Assembly: GCA_029255685.2 (NCBI GenBank)
Contig: CM055312.2
Location: 69,020,792 to 69,084,791 of the forward strand
Source: Silene conica
Lineage: Eukaryota; Streptophyta; Magnoliopsida; Caryophyllales; Caryophyllaceae
Length of the DNA stretch: 64,000 nt
Reading direction: 5' to 3'
Shown here: piece after piece, positions 1 to 9,952 of the stretch
Layout: the number at the start of each line of letters is the position of its first letter
Position numbering within the stretch: position 1 is the first letter of the stretch
Program-made: the position numbers and the translations under genes
Notes under the pieces: model-generated
The model's database searches: none
The model's input: the letters and a program-made list of their open reading frames with translations, nothing else
Told to the model about the DNA's origin: nothing

Positions 1-6
1 TCTTTC

Positions 7-1423
7 ATGAAAGAAGGAGATCGAAACACTAGCTTTTTTCATACCAAAGCTTCGATGCGAAAACAGCGAAACAGAATCACGTCCATTTGTAAGGAGGATG
101 GAAGTATAGCGGTTGAAGATGCGGATATTGAATCCACTGTTAATGGGTATTTTCGTGACCTCTTTTGCACCTCAAATCCTACGGGAATGGCGGATGTCCT
201 TGAGAGCATGTCGATGCGGGTGAGCAATGAAACAAATGAGTTCCTGTTACAACCTTTCACCGTTCTTGAAGTAAAGGAAGCTTTGGATCAAATGAGTCCT
301 CACAAAGCGTCGGGGCCGGATGGGATGAATGCTAATTTTTTCAAAACTTATTGGCATATTGCGGGAAGGGATATTGCTAAACTGGTCATTGGTTGTATTG
401 AGGGGAGGTGGACATGGCGGAGATTAACAAAACTCACATTGTGCTTATTCCGAAAAAAACGAATGCCCAATCTATGTCGGATTATAGACCCATATCTCTC
501 TGTAATGTAATCTATAAACTTGCGTCGAAGATGTTGGTTAACCGGATGAAAATTTTCCTAGGGGATCTTATTTCAGAAGAGCAAAGTGCGTTCGTCCCGG
601 GGCGTCTTATTTCAGACAATGCTATGATCGCCTTTGAAGTTTTTCACTATCTTAAGTCACATCACAATGGGTCAAATGGAAATATGGCGTTCAAGCTTGA
701 TATGAGCAAAGCGTATGACCGCGTTGAGTGGAGTTTTATTGAAGGGGTTATGTTGAGAATGGGTTTTGAGGTGAATTGGGTGAAGCGAATTATGAGATGC
801 GTAAGTACGGTGTCTACAGCTGCCCTTATTAATGGTAGACCGTCTGACCCTATCTATCCAAGTCGGGGTTTGAGACAGGGAGATCCGCTCTCTCCTTATT
901 TGTTTATCATGTGTGCTGAAGCGTTCTCGAATATGCTCTCACGGTCGGTCCAGCGAAAGGAAATATAAGGGGTTCGGATTTGTCGAAATGCTCCTGTTAT
1001 AGATCACTTTTTTTCGCCGATGATTCGGTAATTTTCTGTAAGGCTAACAGACGGAATGCGGAGGCCATCTTGCAGGTTATTCGAAGATATGAGAATGCGT
1101 CGGGCCAGAAAGATAATGTGGAAAAATTAGAGGTCTTCTTTAGCCCAAATGTTAGTGAGGATACCAAGGAGGGTATCGGTGCTAGGGTGGTGACGGTACC
1201 GAGCAAGTATTTAGGGCTGCCAGCGACTATCGGTAGACGTAGAATAGAGGCTTTTACCCCTCTCAAGGAACGGGTTTGGAAGAAGCTAAAGGATTGGAAG
1301 GAGAAATTGTTGTCTTTTGCTAGGAGGGAATTTTTAATTAAGGCGGTGGCTCAGGCGATCCCTACGTATCATATGGGGTTGTTTAAGTTACCGGCTGCGT
1401 TTTGCTCGGGCTGGATAGGATGA
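7..1423 (+). pseudogene. LINE ORF2 fragment: RT domain, frameshifted
   Basis: Three overlapping reading frames (7-510, 408-968, 980-1423) together give a plant LINE reverse transcriptase. Visible landmarks are the pre-RT stretch KEGDRNTSFFH, the HKASGPDG block, the YRPISLCNV motif, FKLDMSKAYDRVEW, RQGDPLSPYLF and the catalytic FFADD at about 1010-1025. Frame changes near 405-410 and 960-1000 show that it cannot make one protein. The endonuclease domain expected before the RT lies outside the window. The product would have primed reverse transcription of LINE RNA at a nicked chromosomal site. Confidence 0.9.
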
Positions 1424-3048
1424 TGTCGCGGTTTTGGTGGGGGTTCAAAGACGAAAAAAGACACATTTTTTGGGTAGCCTGGAAAAAATTGTGTTTAAGT
1501 AAGAAGGAAGGTGGGTTGGGTTTTCGCCACTTAGAAGCACTTAACCTCGCAATGCTAGGGAAGCAGCTATGGCGTTTAATCCATTACCCAAATTCCTTGG
1601 TTGCTCGACTCATGAAAGCTAGGTACTACCCAAGGGGCAGCCCCTTGGATGCTACGGTGGGACATCATCCGTCTTTCATCTGGCGCAGCCTAATGGAAGC
1701 TCAATGGGTGGTGCATAAGGGTTCGAGATGGCTTATTGGGAACGGACAGAGCATTAAGTTATGGGAAGATCCTTGGAAAATCAATAATGCTCCGTTCAAG
1801 ATTTGGTCGCCGAGAAGAGCTTGTGAGGATGAACGAGTGGCTGAGTGGTTGATTGAAGGTGGCTGGGACGAAGTAAGGGTCCAGGAAATGTTAATCCAGG
1901 CCGAAGCTGAGGAGGTTTTACGCATTCCCATAAATCATGAACGGGGAGAGGACAAGAGAGTATGGCACTTTTCGAAGGATGGATCTTACACGGTGAAGTT
2001 AGCCTACCATTTTATTCGATGGAGTTTGGACGTGAATGAGGCGTCTTCGAGCAGGGGTACCGCGGGCGAGGATTGGAATCGGGTATGGAGACAGAACATT
2101 CCACCAAAAGTCCGCTATTTCCTTTGGCGTGTGAGCAGAGGAGCCCTTCCTTGTGGCGCGAATTTGCAACGTCGGGTGGTGGACGCTGATCCAACTTGTT
2201 ATAGGTGCGGGAGGAATGTTGAGACCGAGCTGCACGCACTGGTGCAGTGCCCGGAAGCTGAACAGATTTGGAACATTGCAGGAGTAGACGTGGAGGAGCA
2301 ATGGGAATGTTGTACGACCATAAACGATTGGTTGAGTCATTTGCTAGGGGATGTCGATAAGGAGCGCAGGGGTAGACTCATTATGATGGCTTCGGCTATA
2401 TGGAACGAGAGAAATTGGGCATTCCATGGAAAGCTCTTATCTCAACCAGAATTCCTGGTCCAAAACACAAACTCTTACCTTGTCCATTTCCGTGATGCAA
2501 ATGCTAAGGTGTGCGGACAGGCTGATATGGAGGAGGCAGGTATGGTGTACCGATGGCAGCCACCCCCTACGGGTATTCTTAAGGTAAATGTGGATGCAGC
2601 TATCATGGGAGAGATGGGATTCGGGCTGGGAGCGGTGATAAGAGACGAACATGGTCACGTTTTGTGCTCGGGTGTGCGGCAGGTCAGGAGCTGCTGGGAA
2701 GCAATTATTGCGGAAGCAAAAGCGGGGTATTTCGGTATTGAAATGGCAATACAAAAGGGGTACAAAAAGGTGGTTATTGAATCGGATTCCCAGACGCTGG
2801 TCAACATGCTCAAACAAGGAGCCGCTCCGGATACCTACGTCGGTAACGTGATACGGGATATCAAGCATTTGGCGGACTGGTTTGAAACCTTTAGTGCGAC
2901 TTTTATCAGACGGTCTGGAAATGAGGCAGCCCATAGAATTGCGCATTATCAGCCTATCGTGTATTCTACTAGAACTTGGTGTGACGGTAATCCGGATTGT
3001 ATTGCTGATGTTTTAGCAAACGATTTTATTGCTATGCATCATGAATAA
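1402..3048 (+). pseudogene. LINE ORF2 C-terminal part: RT thumb, zinc-binding domain, RNase H
   Basis: An open frame of about 548 codons continues the RT of the upstream fragment after a frameshift near 1400-1423. It has the conserved WGxxxxxRHIFWVAW region, a Cys/His cluster (CYRCGRNVETELHALVQC) typical of the zf-RVT domain, and an RNase H domain. The RNase H acidic positions are visible as NVDAA, the E of EAKAG and the D of ESDSQ. The frame ends in TAA at 3046-3048, shortly before the poly(A) tract. It looks like the natural C-terminus of ORF2, but it is translated from no intact start here. Confidence 0.88.
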
Positions 3049-3157
3049 AGCTCTCTATTTTACCCTCAAAAAAAAAAAAAATTTATTACACTTTTTTCGG
3101 ATAAAAATGAATCTCTATCGCTCTATTGAGTTACACTATTCTGATGTATATATATTT

Positions 3158-3359
3158 CACAAATTTTCATGACGGCGGTATCCGTCACAAGCTTTTATTC
3201 TCATGACGGCGGTATCTGTCACAAGCTTGTGACGGATACCGTTTCCTCTCACAAAATACCCACGAGAGGTGAGTGGAAAGCACATAAAGAGTGCCCCATC
3301 TTATCCCCTCTCCCTTTTTGTGAGAGGACACAAGCTTGTGACGGGCTAAAGACCTGCTA
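3158..3359. mobile_element. Mutator-type MITE, copy 1
   Basis: A short non-coding element starting CACAAATTTT and rich in GTGACGGATACC and its complement. It is flanked by the 9-bp direct repeat TATATATTT (3149-3157 and 3360-3368). Its termini and internal blocks (CTCACAAAATACCCAC, CACAAGCTTGTGACG) match two other copies at 55863-56031 and 60868-61062, which have 9-bp duplications of their own. Nine-base duplications point to the Mutator superfamily. The duplication here is A/T only, so on its own it is the weakest of the three. Confidence 0.7.
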
Positions 3360-3368
3360 TATATATTT

Positions 3369-4148
3369 AGCATTAACATTAATTGACATTTCATCATTAT
3401 TGGTCAAATAGGTCAAATTGAATATGGGTTAAAAGTCAAGACTTGCTCAATTTATATTCAAAGTCGAGCTTGATCTAAAATTGAGTTTTCATACTGATTT
3501 TGAACAGAATCTATCCTAGCTCTTCCATCCCACACTACCACTAGAATGGAGAGAAAAGTAATAGTACAAAGTTTAGAAATACCAATTTAAGCTCAACGAG
3601 AGACCACAAACAAATCTTAATGAAAATAAAGCTAAACCCGAAAATAAGTAGTCTATTAATGACAAAGTGAAAGATATAAAAAAACAAAAAAGCAAGTTAC
3701 AATTTGTTCTTGGTGTTTTAACTTATCTACTTCAAAATCACGTGCAAATGTGCAAGCATTGTCATTGTTGGAACACAAGGCTGCAAAGCGCAATGTCCTA
3801 ATCCTAATGTGGTTGATCATCCTCTCGGACCAACCCTGGGACAATATTTCATATATATACGGTGTAATAATTTACCCTTTCTCACTTTTCCAATTGATGA
3901 CATTTTATCAAAGATGATCTTATTATAACATATTTTTCGAGATTTTATGGCCAATATAATATTTTATTCGCTGAATATGAAACATCTTACTCAAAGGATT
4001 ATTAACTAAACATTTAATTAAACATTAAACAATATTCAACTCAAAGAAGAAATAGATGTTTCTTAGTTACAAGTCAAACAAAGGAAATTTGGACAAATCA
4101 GTTTACCCTTTCAACAATTAATAAAAAAGGTTCAAAAAAAGTGGCAAC
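3369..4148. other. Intergenic, upstream of HSFB gene
   Basis: AT-rich sequence with only short open frames and no recognisable coding similarity. It separates the MITE from the heat-shock-element cluster and probably contains distal promoter sequence of the HSFB gene. Confidence 0.5.
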
Positions 4149-4161
4149 GAAAGTTCTGGAA
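4149..4161 (+). promoter_or_regulatory. Heat shock element, three perfect units
   Basis: GAA-AG-TTC-TG-GAA is a perfect three-unit array of alternating nGAAn blocks, the known binding site of trimeric heat stress factors. It lies 212-224 bp before the ATG of the HSFB gene. The site suggests heat induction, and feedback by HSFs, of this gene. Confidence 0.75.
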
Positions 4162-4219
4162 AGACGTCAACAACAATTAAAATAAAAGTCTTCCAATAAT
4201 ACCCCTACTCTCACGTTTC

Positions 4220-4227
4220 TTCTGGAA
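4220..4227 (+). promoter_or_regulatory. Heat shock element, two units
   Basis: TTC-TG-GAA is a two-unit inverted site between the two three-unit arrays upstream of the HSFB gene. Alone it would be common by chance. Its value comes from lying in the same 150-bp stretch. Confidence 0.5.
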
Positions 4228-4276
4228 CACACGACCCCTTCTTTTCTCTTTCTTTCCACATTTATTTCCCCACCAC

Positions 4277-4289
4277 GAACTTTCTAGAA
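4277..4289 (+). promoter_or_regulatory. Heat shock element, three perfect units, proximal
   Basis: GAA-CT-TTC-TA-GAA is a second perfect three-unit heat shock element, ending 83 bp before the HSFB start codon. It probably lies just upstream of, or at, the transcription start. Pyrimidine-rich TCTCTCT sequence follows, as is common in plant 5' leaders. Confidence 0.75.
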
Positions 4290-4372
4290 CTCCCAACTTC
4301 TCTCTCTACACACTTCAAACGCCATCCTTCATCTATTGCTTTCTCTCTCTAAAACTTCACGCTCGTCCGCCT

Positions 4373-5410
4373 ATGGCGGCTGACCAAACCGTCGAATCTA
4401 ACGCCGCCGGAAGCGGTGGCACACCTGGCGGCGGAGGTAGTTGTGGGAGCGACTCGCAACGAACACTTCCGACGCCGTTTCTTACAAAAACGTATCAACT
4501 TGTTGAAGATCCTTCCGTTGATGAATTAATCTCGTGGAATGATGATGGATCTGGTTTCATTGTTTGGCGTCCTGCTGAATTTGCTCGTGATTTGTTGCCT
4601 AAATACTTCAAACACAACAATTTCTCTAGCTTCGTTCGTCAACTTAATACTTATGTAATTCATCCTACTTTTTGTTTGTTTCAATTCGATACGTAATTGT
4701 TTGTTGTTATTGCATAAATTTATGTTTAATTTTCTAACGTTGATTTCGCTTCGATATGTTAGGGTTTCCGAAAGGTAGTACCGGACCGTTGGGAATTCGC
4801 GAACGATTGCTTTCGAAGAGGTGAAAAAACGCTCTTACGCGACATTCAACGCCGTAAAATTTCACCGGCAGCGGCGATTCCGTCACCGGCGACTCCGTCA
4901 CCAGTTGTTACAGTGGCAGCACATCCAGTGGCTGCGTTGCGTACGGTTTCACCGGCGAACTCAGGCGAAGAACAGGTGCATTCGTCGAACTCATCACCGG
5001 CGCCGGGAACAGCGGCGTTGACGATTGCGGTCCAGCGAACTACGAGCGGTGTGACTAATACAACGGAGATTTTGGAGGAAAACGAAAGGTTGAGGAGAGA
5101 AAATATGACGTTATCGCAGGAATTGAATCATTTACGAGGATTGTGCAACAATATACTATCGTTGATGAGTAATTATGCGTCTGGACAACAGGTTACCGGT
5201 GGATTACCAGAGGCGATGCCAATGGTGGAGGTTTCACCGTCCAAGCCGTCACCTGTTATTATGGTTAATGGTGGCTCTAGCGGCAGTGGTGGAAAGATGG
5301 AGGTTGGTGATGAAGACGGTGATACTTCACCGAGGTTATTCGGCGTGTCGATTGGGCTGAAGCGTGTTAGAAGGGATGATGAGGATGGACAGCAGGGCTC
5401 TGACAGTTGA
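4373..5410 (+). CDS. HSFB2: Class B heat stress transcription factor (HSFB2-like)
   Basis: Two exons, 4373-4654 and 4763-5410, encode about 309 residues. The 108-bp intron (GT at 4655, AG at 4761-4762) falls after QLNTY inside the DNA-binding domain, the conserved intron position of plant HSFs. Residues 33-126 are the winged-helix DNA-binding domain ([10 protein letters not shown] ... [16 protein letters not shown]). Residues about 196-232 form the hydrophobic heptad oligomerisation region (ENERLRREN ... LMSNYA), without the class A insertion. Residues 286-289 are LFGV, the repression motif typical of class B, followed by a basic KRVRR (294-298) that probably serves in nuclear import. Family knowledge says class B HSFs mostly repress or co-regulate heat genes in the nucleus. 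The low-complexity Gly/Ser N-terminus and the Pro-rich linker are usual. B2 is chosen over B1/B4 on the LFGV and KR arrangement. The subclass is an inference. Confidence 0.93.
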
Positions 5411-7558
5411 AACGCCAGTGCTTTAAATCGCGGGGGTAAACTAGCAATGCAATACCGTAAAAAAAAGAGACATTTGAACCGAAGTAACCATTTTTCGTTG
5501 TTCAGGTGGGTAATTGTTTAACCCGAACGTTGCGATTTTTCGTCTCTGCTTAGTAACACCCGTAGTTGGTAACTACAAAGCGGGTGTGTAGGGAAGAAAA
5601 CGAGATCCAATGGGAAGGTGACGCGCGTAACTAAGGGGGAGATGGGGTCCACAGTTGTAGATAAGAAGATGGTGGAAAATGTGGAGGAATATGGGAAGAA
5701 GGAGAGTCTCTAGATGGTTCTTTTGTGGAAAGTTTGGGTGTCAGGTGAAGTGACAGGTGTCTGCTTTTTGGTGGGCTTTTTTGTATTTATAAAGTGTGGG
5801 CCCCATTATTTGGAAAATGACGAGATAAAAAGGCGGGAATTGGAAACAATAACAAAAGGATCAAACCGATAAAGAGAAGAAGACACTGAAGAGGTGTGTC
5901 AAGGAATTGAAATTGTAGACAAATTCTAATCAATTCTTAGATATATTATGTTACTATTTAGATTATTAGATTAGATGTTGCTTTTAGAAATGTCAATTTT
6001 GTATGTATGAATGAATAAATGCCAGAATAATTGACTTATTTCCTTCGCATTGTCCTCGTATAATATATTCCGCATATTAGGATAGTGTTCGAATGTTATA
6101 GACGATTAGGACAGAAGACGATTAAGACAGAAGAGATATTATTAGACTGGTGTTGGAATGTTAAAGATGATTAGGACATAAGAAATACACGGCCATACAA
6201 CTTCTATCGTATGAGTGTCCTCAAAAACTTGACAAGATAAAACCTTTTTATTTGGCTTTTTTTTGTTCATTAGTTTCTCCATTGTGACGGATATAAGCCG
6301 TATTCAATGAGAATTTTGTGATTTTTAAATGTTTTGTTATTTGTTGATAGGGTAGACTAGATAGGGTGTTTGTTTAATGGTTTATGACCACCATGCCTAT
6401 AGTAATTCCTGGTTGATTGGTTGATATGAATTCTAGCCTGATATATACAAACTTAATTAATGACCGATAAAAAAAGCCTTCATGTACTGATGTACCTATC
6501 AGTTAAACTCACAAAGCGGGAGGTGCTGGTCACGTGCGACACTTTTCTACGAGTGCTGGGTATGTAAAAGCGATCAAACATAATGATCCACTCGAGAGAA
6601 AGTAGACGCTTTTACTACTTGCTATATTTGAAAAGATAGGTGACTATCTTTCTACATCCTATTTTAGATTGGAGGAAATATAGGTAATATGCCGATATGG
6701 TTTTGACAGTTTCTAAAACCGTCTTACAATAAGCTAGTAGGTCTTTTATGAGAATTTGTGCTTGGATTCTCCCTTCCCCCTATTCATGGAACAAATCATG
6801 CTAGTCTTCTAAATGTACTTGAACGTTAGACGTTGGGGCTGTAGACTGTGGGAGGTTCTTCATGATGCTTAAGGTTTGAGTCAAGATGATGATCGTTGGT
6901 TTGAAGTGAGTATTCATGTCTACAAAATATAATAGTATGAGACCTTTTGGGGAGGAGTTCAAAAGTAAATCCGTGAGGGCCTTAACCCGAGGTGGACAAT
7001 ATCGTACTATTATGGAGTATAAATTATGGATAGTGGACCCAGGTGGAACAAAGCCTCAACAAAAGTTATTCACCCTTCCCTACAACAGAAAAAATGAGTG
7101 TATCACTCTTATCACTACGTTTACATCATCTGATGTAAATGTATGGACTTAAAACATACCCGGTGTCCAATGTTGTATCGACATCAGTTGTATCAGTAAT
7201 CACTGTATTTTCTCATGATCCAATTTGTGATCATGATCTTATGGTCGGGAATCTTTCATGTGGTTGATTTAGATTTGTACAAAGATTAGATATATGAGTT
7301 TAATTCTTGACTATTGTTGATGTGCAAAGTCATTATCAGATGGACTTTGAGGTTGCATGGCCTTTCTGACTCTCTAGTTTCAAAACTCGCTAACACTATG
7401 TTCAGGTATTTAGCTCTACTCTTTTGCTCGTTAATATGACTGGCTAGACGTCGTTATAGTAGCTGCCAGGATGAAGCTAATTCTAAGCTTGTACAGTCTG
7501 CCTTTTGTTTTGCAACAGGGTGTACTTTGCTGATCAAGAGAGGGTATCGAGATGGCAG
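5411..7558. other. Downstream of HSFB: 3' UTR and intergenic
   Basis: The first about 600 bp probably contain the HSFB 3' UTR. An AATAAA at 6014-6019 is one possible poly(A) signal. The rest is AT-rich. Around 6080-6180 a short block (gaatgttatagacgattagg and relatives) is imperfectly repeated. At 6285-6335 there is a single GTGACGGATA stretch resembling the Mutator-type MITE family but without matching ends. An open frame of 78 codons at 6916-7152 shows no recognisable domain, and I do not call it a gene. Confidence 0.45.
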
Positions 7559-7563
7559 ACGGG

Positions 7564-8204
7564 TGTTTAGGTCAAAATTTACCTAATGTTGCTTATGGAG
7601 GTTATAGTGATTTCAAGCCTAGATTGTGGTATGTTTAGGTGAGTTAATTGCCAAGAGATTGTGGGGAAGAGATATAGAAGAACACAAAGAAGTGATGACG
7701 AAGAAAACCCCTTAGGGAACAATTGCGGGAGGAAGGTTTCCTCCAAGTTTCTACTAGAATTCTCCTTCAGAGTAGGTATCGTGTTACAAGTATGTTAGGG
7801 TTTTTTCTTAGTGCTATTGTATGCTAAGTGTGATAGTGAATGAATTCCTAAAGTACAAGGTTTACATGTATATATAAGACCTCCTTCTTAAGGACCGTTG
7901 GATTTGGCCTTAATCCAACGGGTCTCTTCTTCTTCTTTTATCTATTTTAGGCTTCTTCTTCTTGCTTGCTTTTTCTGACGGAATCTGCATGTGTGGCCAT
8001 TTAAGGCAAATCTTGAGCCTTGTTTCTTTTAGCCTTTTCCTCTTTCTCGTCTTTGCCGCCTACTTCCTTCTCTTGCACTCTTCTTTTACTGTAGACTTTT
8101 CTTCCTCTTCATCCCATTGACTTTTGGTGCCAAGTATGCATCCTTGGGCCAATTATACGATGCCACGTGTTACGTTATAAAATAACATATTTTAGGGCAT
8201 AACA
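7564..8204 (-). repeat. Tat-like element LTR (3' LTR in element orientation)
   Basis: 641-bp long terminal repeat running TGTTTAGGTC ... GGGCATAACA on the + strand. It is nearly identical to 18379-19013. The 6-bp length difference comes from CTT-type trinucleotide slippage in two pyrimidine tracts. Confidence 0.95.
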
Positions 8205-8215
8205 TTAGCCCCCAG
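8205..8215 (-). other. Polypurine tract of the Tat-like element
   Basis: On the - strand this reads CTGGGGGCTAA, immediately before the 3' LTR that starts TGTTATGCCC. Its position and purine run fit the plus-strand primer of an LTR retrotransposon. Confidence 0.7.
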
Positions 8216-8361
8216 TTCTTGCATAAATGTATTTATGCGAGAACTCTTGCAGCTTTCGGGCCCAGGACTTGGATACAGGTTTCTTGCAGAAACACCGGAC
8301 AGGGTCGTCAGTTGAAGGGACATTGATGGGACGTGTATCGGTTTTGCCAGAACCCCTTTTA

Positions 8362-9427
8362 GGCCCTGTTCTTTCTGGCTTTTTAGAGCTGAACTGAACT
8401 GAGCTGAACTAAATGAGGCTGAGCTGAGCTGAACTGAACTGAGCTGAGCTGAATCGAGCTGAGCTGAACTGAACTGAATTGAACTGAGCTGAGCTGAACT
8501 GAATCGAGCTGAGCTGAACTGAACTGAATTTAATCGAGCTTAATGAAGCTGAAATTAATAGAAATAACTTAAGTTTAATTAAAGTATACTAACTAATAAT
8601 AATAATATAAAAAAATGTTTGATTAATACAAATTTGCGATTTTTTAAAAAACAATTATATTAAAAAAATATTAATTTTTAAAGTATTTTTGTGTAGTACT
8701 CTAATGGATGTTGCTTTTTTCTTTTCTTGTGTTTTAAAATTAACAAAAGCAACATTTGAATATTTTACGTTTAATTAACATTAATTATTTTTTTATTATC
8801 TAAACATTATACGTCTAAATGTGGTAAATGTGACATGTATTTCATTTTTTTTATCATCTAAACATTAATTATTTTTATATATAAACATTTATAGGTAAAT
8901 ATTATTTGGTGGATTCGGGATACCCGAATACACTTGGGTATTTATCTCCTATTAGTCATCCAAACGTGAGAAACCATGTGCCTGAATATAAGCATGCACC
9001 TCCTAGCGGAATATTTGAACATTTTAATTATCGACATTCATCTTTGGGGATGACGGTTGAAATGACATTTGGTCAGCTAAAGTCTGAAGAGAAGGTGGAG
9101 GTGTTAAAAAACATGTCACAAATGACAACGAAATATCAAATGTCAATTATCGTATCCGCTTTTACAGTTCATAATTTCATTCGGATGCATAAACCTGGTA
9201 TTCCAGTTATACAACATCAAAGTATTCAAGGAAGAGCGCGCGGATTCAAACATGGATGATAAAGAACGGAAGAAATTCATGGACAAAGTTCGAAAAGAAA
9301 TTGAAAAAAAGGGTGCGATATTGGTGTCCTTAATGACCTCGAAGATGAAGCACGTCAAGATAATAACAATAATAATCATAATAAAAATTATTAATTAATA
9401 ATAATAAATAGAATAATAAATAAATAA

Positions 9428-9470
<43 letters not shown>

Positions 9471-9731
9471 AACAACAAAAACAACAACAATAATAATAAC
9501 AATGTGGGATGTACTTAATAAAGTCGAGCTGAACTGAACTGAATTGAATTAAATGAAGCTGAGCTGAACTGAACTGAATGAAGCTGAGCTGAACTGAATT
9601 GAGCTGAACTGAACTGAACTGAACTGAATAGAGCTGAGCTGAACTGAACTGAGCTGAACTGAACTGAAGTGAACTGAATAAAGCTGAGCTGAACTGAAAC
9701 GAGCTGAAAATAAGTCAGAAAGAACAGGGCC
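8362..9731 (+). mobile_element. PIF/Harbinger transposon, decayed, nested in Tat-like element
   Basis: A 1,370-bp element with perfect 16-bp terminal inverted repeats (GGCCCTGTTCTTTCTG). It is flanked by the 3-bp duplication TTA (8359-8361 and 9732-9734), the hallmark target of PIF/Harbinger elements. It holds the C-terminal part of a DDE transposase on the + strand. Both ends carry pentanucleotide arrays (CTGAA/CTGAG)n at about 8386-8550 and 9521-9710, both in the same orientation rather than inverted. An AAT microsatellite lies at about 9389-9505. It is younger than the retrotransposon it sits in. Confidence 0.92.
8906..9259 (+). pseudogene. Harbinger-type transposase, C-terminal remnant
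   Basis: About 117 codons match the end of PIF/Harbinger DDE transposases. Visible are VDSGYPNTLGYLSP, a Pro-rich turn with HAPPSG, FNYRHSSLG with the catalytic-region glutamate in VEMTFGQLK, and the terminal AFTVHNFIR. The N-terminal half with the first two catalytic Asp residues is missing, and the frame is lost after 9259. The gene is a relic. Movement of this element would need a transposase from elsewhere. Confidence 0.8.
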
Positions 9732-9952
9732 TTAATGCCTCCCCAACCGTTGCCAACTGTCCACCATTATCTCTAATTTCAAAAATTTACTCCCCTATTT
9801 ATTCCTCTTTACCCTTTTTCACTTTTACACTTTATCTTCACCTTTACCTTCTCTCTCTTCAACTTCCCAAACTTCCGCCTTCTTCAACCGCTTTTCGCTT
9901 CCCTTTCCGACTGAGGTACGGTTTCTTCGTGACTCCCTTTGTTATAATTGCA

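Larger units (their letters stand above)
1..3081 (+). mobile_element. L1-type LINE retrotransposon, 3' portion
   Basis: This is the 3' part of a non-LTR retrotransposon cut by the window start. It shows, in order, a reverse transcriptase (RT), a zinc-binding RT-associated region and a C-terminal RNase H. It ends in an A-run of 14 at 3068-3081, just after the stop codon at 3046-3048, with AATAAA overlapping the stop. The coding frame is broken at least three times (near 405, 970 and 1410), so this copy is dead. No target-site duplication can be tested because the 5' end is outside the window. Confidence 0.93.

Noticed and set aside
6285..6335. Additional Mutator-type MITE copy
   Set aside because: Shares GTGACGGATA and ATTTTGTG but has no paired termini or 9-bp duplication. 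At most a fragment.
6916..7152. 78-codon open frame downstream of HSFB
   Set aside because: No recognisable motif, no splice or start context, AT-rich surroundings. Not enough to call a gene.
8386..9710. (CTGAA)n arrays as a satellite or telomere-like repeat
   Set aside because: They lie strictly inside a Harbinger element with matching termini and TTA duplication, so they are subterminal repeats of that element.
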